Source of the DNA: Sandaracinus amylolyticus
GTDB lineage: Bacteria > Myxococcota_A > Polyangia > Polyangiales > Sandaracinaceae
Assembly (NCBI RefSeq): GCF_000737325.1
Contig: NZ_CP011125.1
Location: forward strand, 8,432,001 to 8,496,000
Direction of reading: 5' to 3'
DNA length: 64,000 nucleotides
The notes under the pieces are model-generated. The model searched no databases and was not told the DNA's origin. It saw only the letters and a list, made by a program, of their open reading frames with translations. Below, in pieces: positions 9,003-15,462 of the stretch (position 1 is the stretch's first letter; each line of letters starts with the position of its first letter). The position numbers and the translations under genes were made by a program.

Positions 9003-9845
9003 ATGGCGATCACGCATACCGACGCCCGCGGGGCCGTCGCGCGGCGCGGCTGGGTCGAGCCGATGGCGCGCGCGGGGTACCTCACGAAAGGCGTCGTCTA
9101 CGTGCTGATCGGGGTCCTCGCGATCCTGGCGGTGACGGGCGCCGGCAGCGGCGCCGGAGAGATCGGCGGTCCCGAGACCGCGGTGCGCACCATCGGCGAG
9201 CAGCCGTTCGGTCAAGTGCTCTTGACCATCGTCGGCATCGGCCTGTTCGCGTACGCGGCGTGGCGCCTCGTGCAGGCGATCATGGACCCCGAGCGCGCGG
9301 CCTTCGACGGCGCGAAGGGCGTCGCGAAGCGCATCGGGTGGGGCGTCAGTGGCGTCCTGCACGCGGCGCTCGGTGTGGCGGCGCTGCAGATGGCGTTCGA
9401 GGGACGCACGCCGCGAGAGGGTGGCTCGCAGTCCTGGGTGAGCGAAGTGCTCTCGTGGAGCGCCGGCCCGGTGCTGGTCGTGATCGCGGGCGCGGCGGTG
9501 ATCTTGTTCGCGCTCTACGAGATCTACCGCGCGTGGACGATCGACTTCACGCGGCACCTCAAGATCACGCAGATGACGCCGACCGAGCGGCGCTGGTCGA
9601 TCCGCGCGGGTCGCATCGGGCTCTTCGCGCGCGGCGTGGTGTTCGTGATCGTCGGCGCGGGGATCGTCGAGGCGGGCCTGAACGCGCGCCCCGGCGAGGC
9701 CCAGGGTGTCGGCGGCGCGCTCCGCGACATCGCCCAGCAGCCGTACGGCGCGATCCTGCTGATCGTGGTCGCGATCGGGCTCGTCGCGTACGGCGTGTTC
9801 CAGGCCGTCGAGTCGCGGTACCGCCGCATCCCGACGCGCGCCTGA
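9003..9845 (+). CDS. DUF1206 integral membrane protein
   Basis: A 280-residue membrane protein of the DUF1206 family (Pfam name), function unknown. The start is fixed by GGAGGAG 6 nt upstream of the ATG at 9003. It contains three internal repeats of a two-helix unit. Each begins with a conserved ARAGYLTKGVVY / GWGVSGVLHA / GRIGLFARGVVF motif, and a second helix ends near the repeated phrase QPFGQVLL...AYAAWRLVQA / QPYGAILL...AYGVFQAVES. This repeat layout, about six TM helices in three pairs, is the family hallmark. It is divergent from the Ser/Thr kinase and followed by a strong hairpin terminator. Confidence 0.9.
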   Translation: MAITHTDARGAVARRGWVEPMARAGYLTKGVVYVLIGVLAILAVTGAGSGAGEIGGPETAVRTIGEQPFGQVLLTIVGIGLFAYAAWRLVQAIMDPERAAFDGAKGVAKRIGWGVSGVLHAALGVAALQMAFEGRTPREGGSQSWVSEVLSWSAGPVLVVIAGAAVILFALYEIYRAWTIDFTRHLKITQMTPTERRWSIRAGRIGLFARGVVFVIVGAGIVEAGLNARPGEAQGVGGALRDIAQQPYGAILLIVVAIGLVAYGVFQAVESRYRRIPTRA

Positions 9846-9863
9846 TCCGATCGGGCGCACGAG

Positions 9864-9894
9864 CGGGCGCGATCCTCGTCGGGGATCGCGCCCG
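9864..9894. terminator. bidirectional hairpin terminator
   Basis: CGGGCGCGATCC and its exact complement GGATCGCGCCCG form a 12-bp stem with a 7-nt loop. It lies between the convergent ends of the DUF1206 gene and the Cys-rich lipoprotein gene. There is no clear T-tract on either side, so efficiency is uncertain. Confidence 0.65.
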
Positions 9895-9919
9895 TCGTCG
9901 TCTCACGGGCACTGCGTCG

Positions 9920-10906
9920 TCACGGACACTGCGCGGTTCCGTCGACCATCTCCGACCTGCCGCTCGCTTCGCAGCGCAGCCAACACGAGGTCGCGCCGCG
10001 GCAGTCGACGTTGCAGGTGTCGCGGCACGTGATGTCGCACGCCGCGCGATCGATGCAGGTCACGCTCGAGCTCGAGCCCACGTCGATGTCGCAGGTGGCG
10101 CGATCGCAATGCGCGCTGCTGCTGGCGCCGAGCGTGACCGCGCACTGCGTGGTCCGATCGCAGCGCACGCTGGTCGAGTCGCCCGCGTCGGCGATGCAGC
10201 GCGACCGCTGACCGCACTCGAGCGTGCCGCGCTCGCCCGTCCACGCGCAGGTCGCGTCGGCGGCGCACTGGCATGTGCTCGCGCAGACGCACGTCTCGCT
10301 CGGGCACGTCGACGTGGGGCGCGCATCGATCGGGGTCGGTGCGTCGATCGGGGCGGCGTCGTTCGGCATCGACGCGTCCATGTCCATGCCGCCGTCGAGC
10401 TGCGAGCACGAAGGGAACGACGCGTCGAGCACGAGCTCGCCCCCGCGCGTGTCGTCGTCGAGCGGCAGCGACTCGACGTCCTCCGGCAGGCATTGCCCAC
10501 CGATGCACGTGCTCTCGCCGGTGCAGCCGCTGCCGGTGCAACATCCCTCGAGCAGCACGTGCACCACGCGCGTCGTCCCGCGCGGCACCGTCGTGCGCGC
10601 TCGACGCACGACGATCGCCTCACCGCGCGCGTCGCGCCCTTCGATCTCGACGCGCACCGGTGCGTCGGGGCTCGCAGGGACGACGACGAAGGAGAGCGGC
10701 AGCGCGAAGCCACCGGCGTCCGGCTCGACCGGGAGCGTCGCCTCGTCGAGCGGCGTCCCGTCCGCGTCGAGCGTGCGCGCGACGATCCGCGCGATCGGAG
10801 GCGCGCCGAGATCGCTCGCGACGACCACGAAGAGGCGTGTCTCCGCCTCGCTCGGGCCACACCCGAGCGCCAGCACGACGCACGCGGACCACCACCCTGC
10901 ACGCAC
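9920..10906 (-). CDS. Cys-rich lipoprotein with possible beta-helical C-terminus
   Basis: A 328-residue predicted lipoprotein read from a GTG at 10906. The start VRAGWWSACVVLALGC gives a basic n-region, a hydrophobic core and the lipobox ALGC. No in-frame ATG exists close by, which supports the GTG. Residues 20-130 are a beta-rich domain. A Cys cluster follows (EGCCTGSGCTGESTC) and then a linker rich in Asp/Ala/Pro. The last 110 residues contain regularly spaced Cys with short recurring phrases such as LGASSSAHC, VGSSSSVTC and CDIT. This periodicity suggests a small disulfide-stabilised parallel beta-helix. No enzymatic motif is visible. It diverges from the methyltransferase gene. Confidence 0.75.
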   Translation of the reverse strand: MRAGWWSACVVLALGCGPSEAETRLFVVVASDLGAPPIARIVARTLDADGTPLDEATLPVEPDAGGFALPLSFVVVPASPDAPVRVEIEGRDARGEAIVVRRARTTVPRGTTRVVHVLLEGCCTGSGCTGESTCIGGQCLPEDVESLPLDDDTRGGELVLDASFPSCSQLDGGMDMDASMPNDAAPIDAPTPIDARPTSTCPSETCVCASTCQCAADATCAWTGERGTLECGQRSRCIADAGDSTSVRCDRTTQCAVTLGASSSAHCDRATCDIDVGSSSSVTCIDRAACDITCRDTCNVDCRGATSCWLRCEASGRSEMVDGTAQCP

Positions 10907-10972
10907 GCGACGACGAGCATAACGCCGATGCGACGGCTCGCGCGCCTCCCGACCTGGAACATCATGCTCGCC

Positions 10973-11701
10973 ATGAACGACGTCGAAGAGCACTACGAGG
11001 AGCACCTCGCCGCGATCTACGCGTGGAGCGTCGGCGGCGCGGAGACCGCGATCGCCGCGGCGGACGCGTGGCTCGCCGCGATCGCGCTGCCGGCCGCGCC
11101 CGCGCTCGTGATCGATCTCGGCGCGGGGTTCGGCGCGACCGCGATCCCCTTGGCGCGTCGCGGCCACCGCGTCATCGCGGTCGACACGTCGCAGGCGCTC
11201 CTCGACGAGCTCGCGACGCTCGCGGGCTCGCTGCCGATCGCGACCGAGCGCGCCGAGCTCGTCGCGTTCCTGCGCGCACGGCGCGAGCCGTGCGACGTCG
11301 TGCTCTGCCTCGGCGACACCCTCGCGCACCTCGGCACGCCGGACGAGGTCGACGCGCTCCTCGCTGGGATCGCGCAGACGCTCGCGCCGAGCGGGATCGC
11401 GCTGCTCTCGTACCGGCCGCGCCGCGAATTCGCGCGACCCGAGGATCGCTTCGTCCTGGTGCGCGCCGACGCCCGTCGGACGCTCACCTGCGTGCTCGAG
11501 CCGATCGACGAGACCTACCAGCGCGTGTGGGACGTGCTGCACGAGCACGAGGGCGAGCGCACCACGATGCGGGTGAGCGGATATCGCAAGCTGCGTCTCG
11601 ATCCCGCGTGGATCGCGGAGCGGGCGCGCGCCCACGGCCTCGTCGCCGACGAGCTCGCCTCCTGGCGCGGCATGACGGTGCAGCGGCTCTCCGAGCGCTG
11701 A
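10973..11701 (+). CDS. SAM-dependent class I methyltransferase
   Basis: A 242-residue Rossmann-fold methyltransferase. Motif I is VIDLGAGFGATAIPLARRG, followed by the acidic end of strand 2 (VIAVDTSQ). Strand 4 is CDVVLCLGDTLAHL, a form seen in methyltransferase type 11/25-like proteins. The strand 5 region is APSGIALLSYRP. The substrate is unknown; the lack of a DNA- or RNA-recognition motif suggests a small molecule or a protein. The ATG at 10973 gives the best family-like N-terminus (MNDVEEHYEEHL). In-frame ATGs at 10964 and 10928 are alternatives, and no ribosome-binding site separates them. Its stop touches the convergent Gre-like gene with no gap. Confidence 0.85.
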   Translation: MNDVEEHYEEHLAAIYAWSVGGAETAIAAADAWLAAIALPAAPALVIDLGAGFGATAIPLARRGHRVIAVDTSQALLDELATLAGSLPIATERAELVAFLRARREPCDVVLCLGDTLAHLGTPDEVDALLAGIAQTLAPSGIALLSYRPRREFARPEDRFVLVRADARRTLTCVLEPIDETYQRVWDVLHEHEGERTTMRVSGYRKLRLDPAWIAERARAHGLVADELASWRGMTVQRLSER

Positions 11702-12148
11702 TCACGCGCCGACGCGCACCGCGATCACCTCGAGCTCCTCGCTCTTCCCGCCGCGCTCGTTCTCGATCACGTCCCCCGCCTTCGCGCGGAGCAAGCGCCG
11801 CCCGATCGGCGACTCCGCCGTGATGCGCCCGGCCGCGGGATCGACCTCGTCCGGCCCCACCAGCACGTACGTGCGGCGCGCGCCGCGCTCGTCGCGCACG
11901 TCGATCGCGCACCCGAAGCCCGCGCCTCCGTCGAGCAGCGCAGGGGGCACCACGTCGACGCTCGCGAGGATGCGATCGAGCACCAGCGCGCGCGTCTTGG
12001 TCGCCTCGTCGCCCGGCGTCAGGGCCGCGCGCTCCTCGACGAGCCGGCGATGCCCCTCGGGCGTGATCGGCAGCGGCGTCGCGGGGCGCGGCGGCAACAC
12101 CGGCCCCGCGTCCACCGCGGTGTCCTCGGGCAAGAAGGCCTTCGACAT
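11702..12148 (-). CDS. GreA/GreB-like transcription elongation factor homologue
   Basis: A 148-residue protein. Its N-terminal ITPEGHRRLVEERAAL matches the start of the Gre coiled coil. Its C-terminal half (about 75-148: GCAIDVRDERG, VLVGPDEVDP, SPIGRRLLRAKAGDVIE) matches the Gre FKBP-like domain, including the SPIGRALLGK-type signature. The coiled coil is clearly shorter than in GreA (about 158 aa in total), and I do not see the paired acidic tip residues. It may bind RNA polymerase at the secondary channel without stimulating cleavage. This is family knowledge plus inference. It is the last gene of a minus-strand run that includes the 156-residue protein upstream. Confidence 0.8.
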   Translation of the reverse strand: MSKAFLPEDTAVDAGPVLPPRPATPLPITPEGHRRLVEERAALTPGDEATKTRALVLDRILASVDVVPPALLDGGAGFGCAIDVRDERGARRTYVLVGPDEVDPAAGRITAESPIGRRLLRAKAGDVIENERGGKSEELEVIAVRVGA

Positions 12149-12177
12149 CGTCCGATCATGAGGCCGCGGCGCGGCGA

Positions 12178-12648
12178 TCACACCTCGTCCGCGATCTCCA
12201 CGAGCCACTTGCGCGCGCTCTCGGCCGTCAGCTTGAACGACGCGGCGACGCGCTTCTTCGACAGGACCTCGTCCGCGTCGCCGAACACCGTCACGAACGC
12301 GTGGGGATCGTCCTCGTCCGGCACGACGTCGAGATCGACGCGGCGCAGCTGCCCGTCGGGCGCGACCGCGCGCACGCTGCGATGCAGGAGCGCGCGCCGC
12401 TGCTGCTCGTGGCGCATCAGCACCTCGCTCGCCGTCTTCACCAGCGTCGCGAACGCGTTCGCGTCGAGCGGCTTCGGGTTCTTCTTGTCGCGCCCCATCG
12501 TCCACGGCCCGACGAGCGCGGGCTCGCTCTGCCCGTCGCAGGTCATCGCCACCGCCCAGCCGTCGTCGTCTTCGTTCTTGATGACCCGCGCCGTCCAGCC
12601 GTCGCCCTTCCACAGCGTCGGCGTGCGCTCGTTGCGCTCGTCTTCCAT
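12178..12648 (-). CDS. hypothetical protein, 156 aa
   Basis: I do not recognise this family. The protein is acidic and soluble with no signal peptide or TM helix. It opens with MEDERNERTPTLWKGDGWTA and has an aromatic-rich beta-like N-terminal half (GWTARVIKNEDDDGWAVAM). The C-terminal half is helical and ends SARKWLVEIADEV. The start is supported by GGAGG a few bases upstream. It lies 29 bp upstream of the Gre-like gene and 53 bp downstream of the DUF924 gene on the same strand, so co-transcription is likely. Confidence 0.75.
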   Translation of the reverse strand: MEDERNERTPTLWKGDGWTARVIKNEDDDGWAVAMTCDGQSEPALVGPWTMGRDKKNPKPLDANAFATLVKTASEVLMRHEQQRRALLHRSVRAVAPDGQLRRVDLDVVPDEDDPHAFVTVFGDADEVLSKKRVAASFKLTAESARKWLVEIADEV

Positions 12649-12701
12649 TCACCCTCCGAGGCGCGCCCCGTCGTGGCGCGCGCCCATCGACTGACGCGGC
12701 G

Positions 12702-13304
12702 CTAGCCGCGCTTCGGCTCGATCGGCAGCGCGCCCTGCGCCGCCCACTCGCGCACCAGCGCCTCTTCCTCCGGCGTCGACACGCGACCGAGGATCGCGTT
12801 GCGATGCGGGAAGCGCCCGAAGCGCCGGATCACCTCGATGTACTTCGCGCCCTGCTCCGCGTGCGCGGCCTGCATCGCGCGCTGATCGCTCGGGCACTCG
12901 GCGTCGAGCGCCGCGAGGATCGCGGCGAGCCGCTCGTGCATCGCGAGGTCCTCCGAGTGCATCAGCGGCATCGAGAGGAACACGCGCTCGATCCACGCGA
13001 GCTCGCGATCCAGCCCACGATCGAACGCGTCGAGCGCGAGCGCCTGCGCCTTGCGATCCCCCGCGTACATGCGCGCGTCGCCGCGATGCACGTTGCGCGC
13101 GAGCTGATCGAGCAGGATCACGAGCGCGAGGCGCTCCCGCGGTGTGCGCGCCCACGCGTCGAGCTCACCGCGGATCGCGGAGTCGACCAGCGCGCCGAAG
13201 CGCGACTGCACCAAGCGATCGAATTCCGGTCCTCCGTCGAACCACCGGCGCTCCTGCTCCGGCGCGAACCAGAAGTCGACGATCTCTCTCGCACGCTCGT
13301 CCAT
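12702..13304 (-). CDS. DUF924 family protein
   Basis: A 200-residue soluble all-helical protein of the DUF924 family (YPO4-like, TPR-related fold), function unknown. Family marks include the N-terminal IVDFWFAPEQERRWF with D..F...V..RF, the central ALVILLDQLARNVHRG with DARMYAGDRKAQALA, and SMPLMHSEDLAMHE, plus FPHRNAILGR near the C-terminus. The length matches the family. It begins 11 bp after the LysR gene stop on the same strand, so the two are probably co-transcribed. Confidence 0.88.
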   Translation of the reverse strand: MDERAREIVDFWFAPEQERRWFDGGPEFDRLVQSRFGALVDSAIRGELDAWARTPRERLALVILLDQLARNVHRGDARMYAGDRKAQALALDAFDRGLDRELAWIERVFLSMPLMHSEDLAMHERLAAILAALDAECPSDQRAMQAAHAEQGAKYIEVIRRFGRFPHRNAILGRVSTPEEEALVREWAAQGALPIEPKRG

Positions 13305-13315
13305 CACAGCACGGC

Positions 13316-14353
13316 TCACTCGGGCGGATCGTGCTCTTGCCTCCTTCCGGGAGATCTGTCCACAGGCTCCGGATCGCTCTGCTTCGATCGGCGCGAGCGA
13401 GGCCGCGCGCTGCCGGCGGCGCGCGCTCGCGCGCCTCCGCGCTCGACGCTCCACGGCGGCTCCGCGAACGCGCGCGCCAGGTGATCGACCAGCGCCCTCG
13501 TGCGCGCCGGCAGCTGTCGTCCCGCGGTGATCGCGAACACGCCGATCTCGGCGCGACGACGGCCTTCGAGCACCAGCTCGAGCCGTCCCTCGGCGACGTC
13601 GCGCGCGACCATGAACGACGGCAGCACCACGAGCCCGAGGCCCGCGAGCGCGGCCTCGCGGAGCACGCTGCCCGACGTCGTCGTGAGGTTCCCGCGCACC
13701 GGGATCGTCAGCGCGCCCCCGTCGTCGCCGCGGAAGCGCCACTCGCCGCGCTGCGAGACCAGCGCGTAGTGCAGGCAGTTGTGGTGCACGAGCTCGGCGG
13801 GCGAGCTCGGCCGTCCGACGCGCTCGAGGTACGGCGGCGAGCCGCACACGACGAGGCGATCCGACGCGAGCCGACGCGCGACGAGCCCGCTCGGCTCGAG
13901 CCGTCCGATGCGCACGACGACGTCGAACCCGCCCTCGACGACGTCGACGAAGCGATCGTCGGCGCTCAGCTCGACGTCGAGCTCGGGATGGCGTGCGAGG
14001 AAGTCCGTGAGCACGCCCGCGAGGTGCATCTGCGCGAACGCGATCGGCGCGCTCACGCGCAGCGTGCCGCGCAGATCCGCGCTGGCCGCGGCGACCGCCG
14101 CCTCCGCGGCCTCGGCGGACTCGAGCACGCGCGCGCAGTGCTCGTAGAAGCGCACGCCCTCGTCGGTGAGCGCGAGCTTGCGCGTCGAGCGCCGCAGGAG
14201 CTGCACGCCGAGCCGTCGCTCGAGCTCGGTGATGCGCGCGCTGACCGCGGACTTCGCGATGCCCGACTGCTGCGCCGCGGCGGTGAACGAGCGGAGCTGC
14301 ACCACGCGCGCGAAGAGCGCGAGCGTGCCGAGACGGTCGAGATCGAACGACAC
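13316..14353 (-). CDS. LysR-family transcriptional regulator
   Basis: A 345-residue LysR-type regulator. The winged helix-turn-helix spans residues 1-65 (FTAAAQQSGIAKSAVSARITELERRLGVQLL). The periplasmic-binding-protein-like effector domain spans about 90-300 (GTLRVSAPIAFAQMHLAGVL, FDVVVRIG). It belongs to the DsdA/AaeR-like subgroup with 'RLGTLALFARVV' at the start. About 40 basic residues beyond the family's usual end (ARAAGSARPRSRR...) form a low-complexity tail. The gene diverges from a DoxX gene across a 107-bp region with a perfect inverted repeat (14368-14386), which is its likely operator. Effector unknown; regulation of a redox or quinone stress pathway is inference from the neighbours. 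Confidence 0.9.
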   Translation of the reverse strand: MSFDLDRLGTLALFARVVQLRSFTAAAQQSGIAKSAVSARITELERRLGVQLLRRSTRKLALTDEGVRFYEHCARVLESAEAAEAAVAAASADLRGTLRVSAPIAFAQMHLAGVLTDFLARHPELDVELSADDRFVDVVEGGFDVVVRIGRLEPSGLVARRLASDRLVVCGSPPYLERVGRPSSPAELVHHNCLHYALVSQRGEWRFRGDDGGALTIPVRGNLTTTSGSVLREAALAGLGLVVLPSFMVARDVAEGRLELVLEGRRRAEIGVFAITAGRQLPARTRALVDHLARAFAEPPWSVERGGARARAAGSARPRSRRSKQSDPEPVDRSPGRRQEHDPPE

Positions 14354-14367
14354 GGGTCCTCCTCGAT

Positions 14368-14386
14368 TGTTCTCCTGGGGAGAACA
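14368..14386. promoter_or_regulatory. perfect inverted repeat, probable LysR operator
   Basis: TGTTCTCC-TGG-GGAGAACA has two perfect 8-bp arms with a 3-bp spacer. It sits 14 bp upstream of the lysR start, in the divergent lysR-doxX region. A second copy with a perfect right arm and a 6/8 left arm lies before the rhodanese gene. The position suits autorepression plus control of doxX. Confidence 0.65.
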
Positions 14387-14460
14387 CAGATTGCGCCGCG
14401 CTCGGTCTAACCCGGCGTCGTCCCGAGGGCCATGACTCGGTCCGTACCGAGGAGGTCACG

Positions 14461-14940
14461 ATGGAACGACTGCTCAAGACCGACACGAACGACACGACTC
14501 TCTTCGCGCAGCGCGTGCTGCTCGGCGCCGTGATGCTCCCGCACGGCGCGCAGAAGCTGCTCGGATGGTTCGGAGGCGGCGGCTTCTCGCCGACGATGGT
14601 GCACCTGACCGACATGGGGATCCCCACGCCGATCGCGGCGCTGGTGATCCTGATCGAGTCGTTCGGCGCGCTCTTCCTGGTGCTCGGGCTGCTCAGCCGC
14701 GCGAGCGCGCTCGGCATCGCGGCGGTGATGATCGGCGCCGCGCTCACCGCGCACCTCTCGCACGGCTTCTTCATGAACTGGTTCGGGAGCCAGGGCGGTG
14801 AGGGCTTCGAGTACCACCTGCTCGCGCTCGGCCTCGCGCTCCCGATCGTGATCGCGGGCGGGGGTCGCCACGCGCTCGACACCTGGCTGCTGCGCCGCCT
14901 CGGCGCGCGTCGCGAGGACGCGGTCCACGCCGTCGCCTGA
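14461..14940 (+). CDS. DoxX family membrane protein
   Basis: A 159-residue membrane protein with four TM helices. The first helix carries the DoxX signature RVLLGAVMLPHGAQKLLGWFGGGG; the loop F.PTM..L..MGIP follows; then VILIESFGALFLVLGLLSR. DoxX-like proteins are linked to redox stress, quinone handling or thiosulfate oxidation, but biochemical roles differ among members. The start at 14461 has AGGAGG 6 nt upstream. It is followed after 31 bp by a rhodanese gene. That pairing is consistent with sulfur or thiol redox chemistry, though this is inference. Confidence 0.88.
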   Translation: MERLLKTDTNDTTLFAQRVLLGAVMLPHGAQKLLGWFGGGGFSPTMVHLTDMGIPTPIAALVILIESFGALFLVLGLLSRASALGIAAVMIGAALTAHLSHGFFMNWFGSQGGEGFEYHLLALGLALPIVIAGGGRHALDTWLLRRLGARREDAVHAVA

Positions 14941-14951
14941 AACGTCCGGAT

Positions 14952-14970
14952 CGTTCACCTCAGGAGAACA
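14952..14970. promoter_or_regulatory. second copy of the lysR/doxX operator, before the rhodanese gene
   Basis: CGTTCACC-TCA-GGAGAACA aligns without gaps to the perfect operator at 14368-14386. Its right arm is identical (8/8), its left arm matches 6/8, and the spacer is again 3 bp. It overlaps the ribosome-binding site (AGGAG) of the rhodanese gene, so part of the match could reflect the Shine-Dalgarno sequence alone. Confidence 0.45.
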
Positions 14971-14971
14971 G

Positions 14972-15295
14972 ATGACCCACATCGATCGACAGCAGCTCAC
15001 CACCCTGATCGCGCGGGGCACGCCCGTGGTCCTGCTCGAGGCACTGCCCGAGCGCTACTTCGCCGCGGGCCATCTGCCGGGCGCGCGCCACTTCCCGCAC
15101 GATCGCGCGGCCGAGCTCGCGGCGAGCGTGGTGCCGGAGCGCGAGGCGACGATCGTCGTCTACTGCGCGAGCGAGACCTGCCGCAATTCGCACGTCGCCG
15201 CGGCGGCGCTGACGCAGCTCGGGTACCCGGACGTGCGCGTGTACGCGGGCGGGAAGAAGGACTGGCAGGAAGCCGGGCTCGTGCTCGAGCGCTGA
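14972..15295 (+). CDS. rhodanese-like domain protein
   Basis: A 107-residue single-domain rhodanese. It has the substrate-entry motif GHLPGARHFPHD and the active-site loop VVYCASETCRNS, in which the first Cys is the expected persulfide carrier. It ends with the YAGGKKDWQEAGL helix found in most family members. There is no signal peptide, so it should act in the cytoplasm as a sulfurtransferase or as a thiol-redox sensor. AGGAG lies 5 nt upstream of the ATG. It follows doxX after 31 bp, probably as one operon under the LysR regulator. Confidence 0.9.
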   Translation: MTHIDRQQLTTLIARGTPVVLLEALPERYFAAGHLPGARHFPHDRAAELAASVVPEREATIVVYCASETCRNSHVAAAALTQLGYPDVRVYAGGKKDWQEAGLVLER

Positions 15296-15406
15296 GCCCT
15301 CGCGGAGTGCTCGTCCCGCAGGTCCCGGACGGGAGCGCGCGACGCGCGCGGACGGGAGGGAACGGCGGGCGAGCCGATTTATCGACAGTCTCCCCGCGAC
15401 CGAGAG

Positions 15407-15424
15407 CCTCGTCGATCGACGAGG
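15407..15424. promoter_or_regulatory. perfect 18-bp palindrome upstream of the EF-hand gene
   Basis: CCTCGTCGATCGACGAGG is a perfect 9+9 palindrome ending 38 bp before the ATG at 15463. Its position suits an operator for a dimeric regulator of the EF-hand membrane protein. No candidate regulator is adjacent. Confidence 0.45.
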
Positions 15425-15462
15425 TTGGTCGCGCCGCGTGAGTAGGGCACCCTTCGTCCCGC

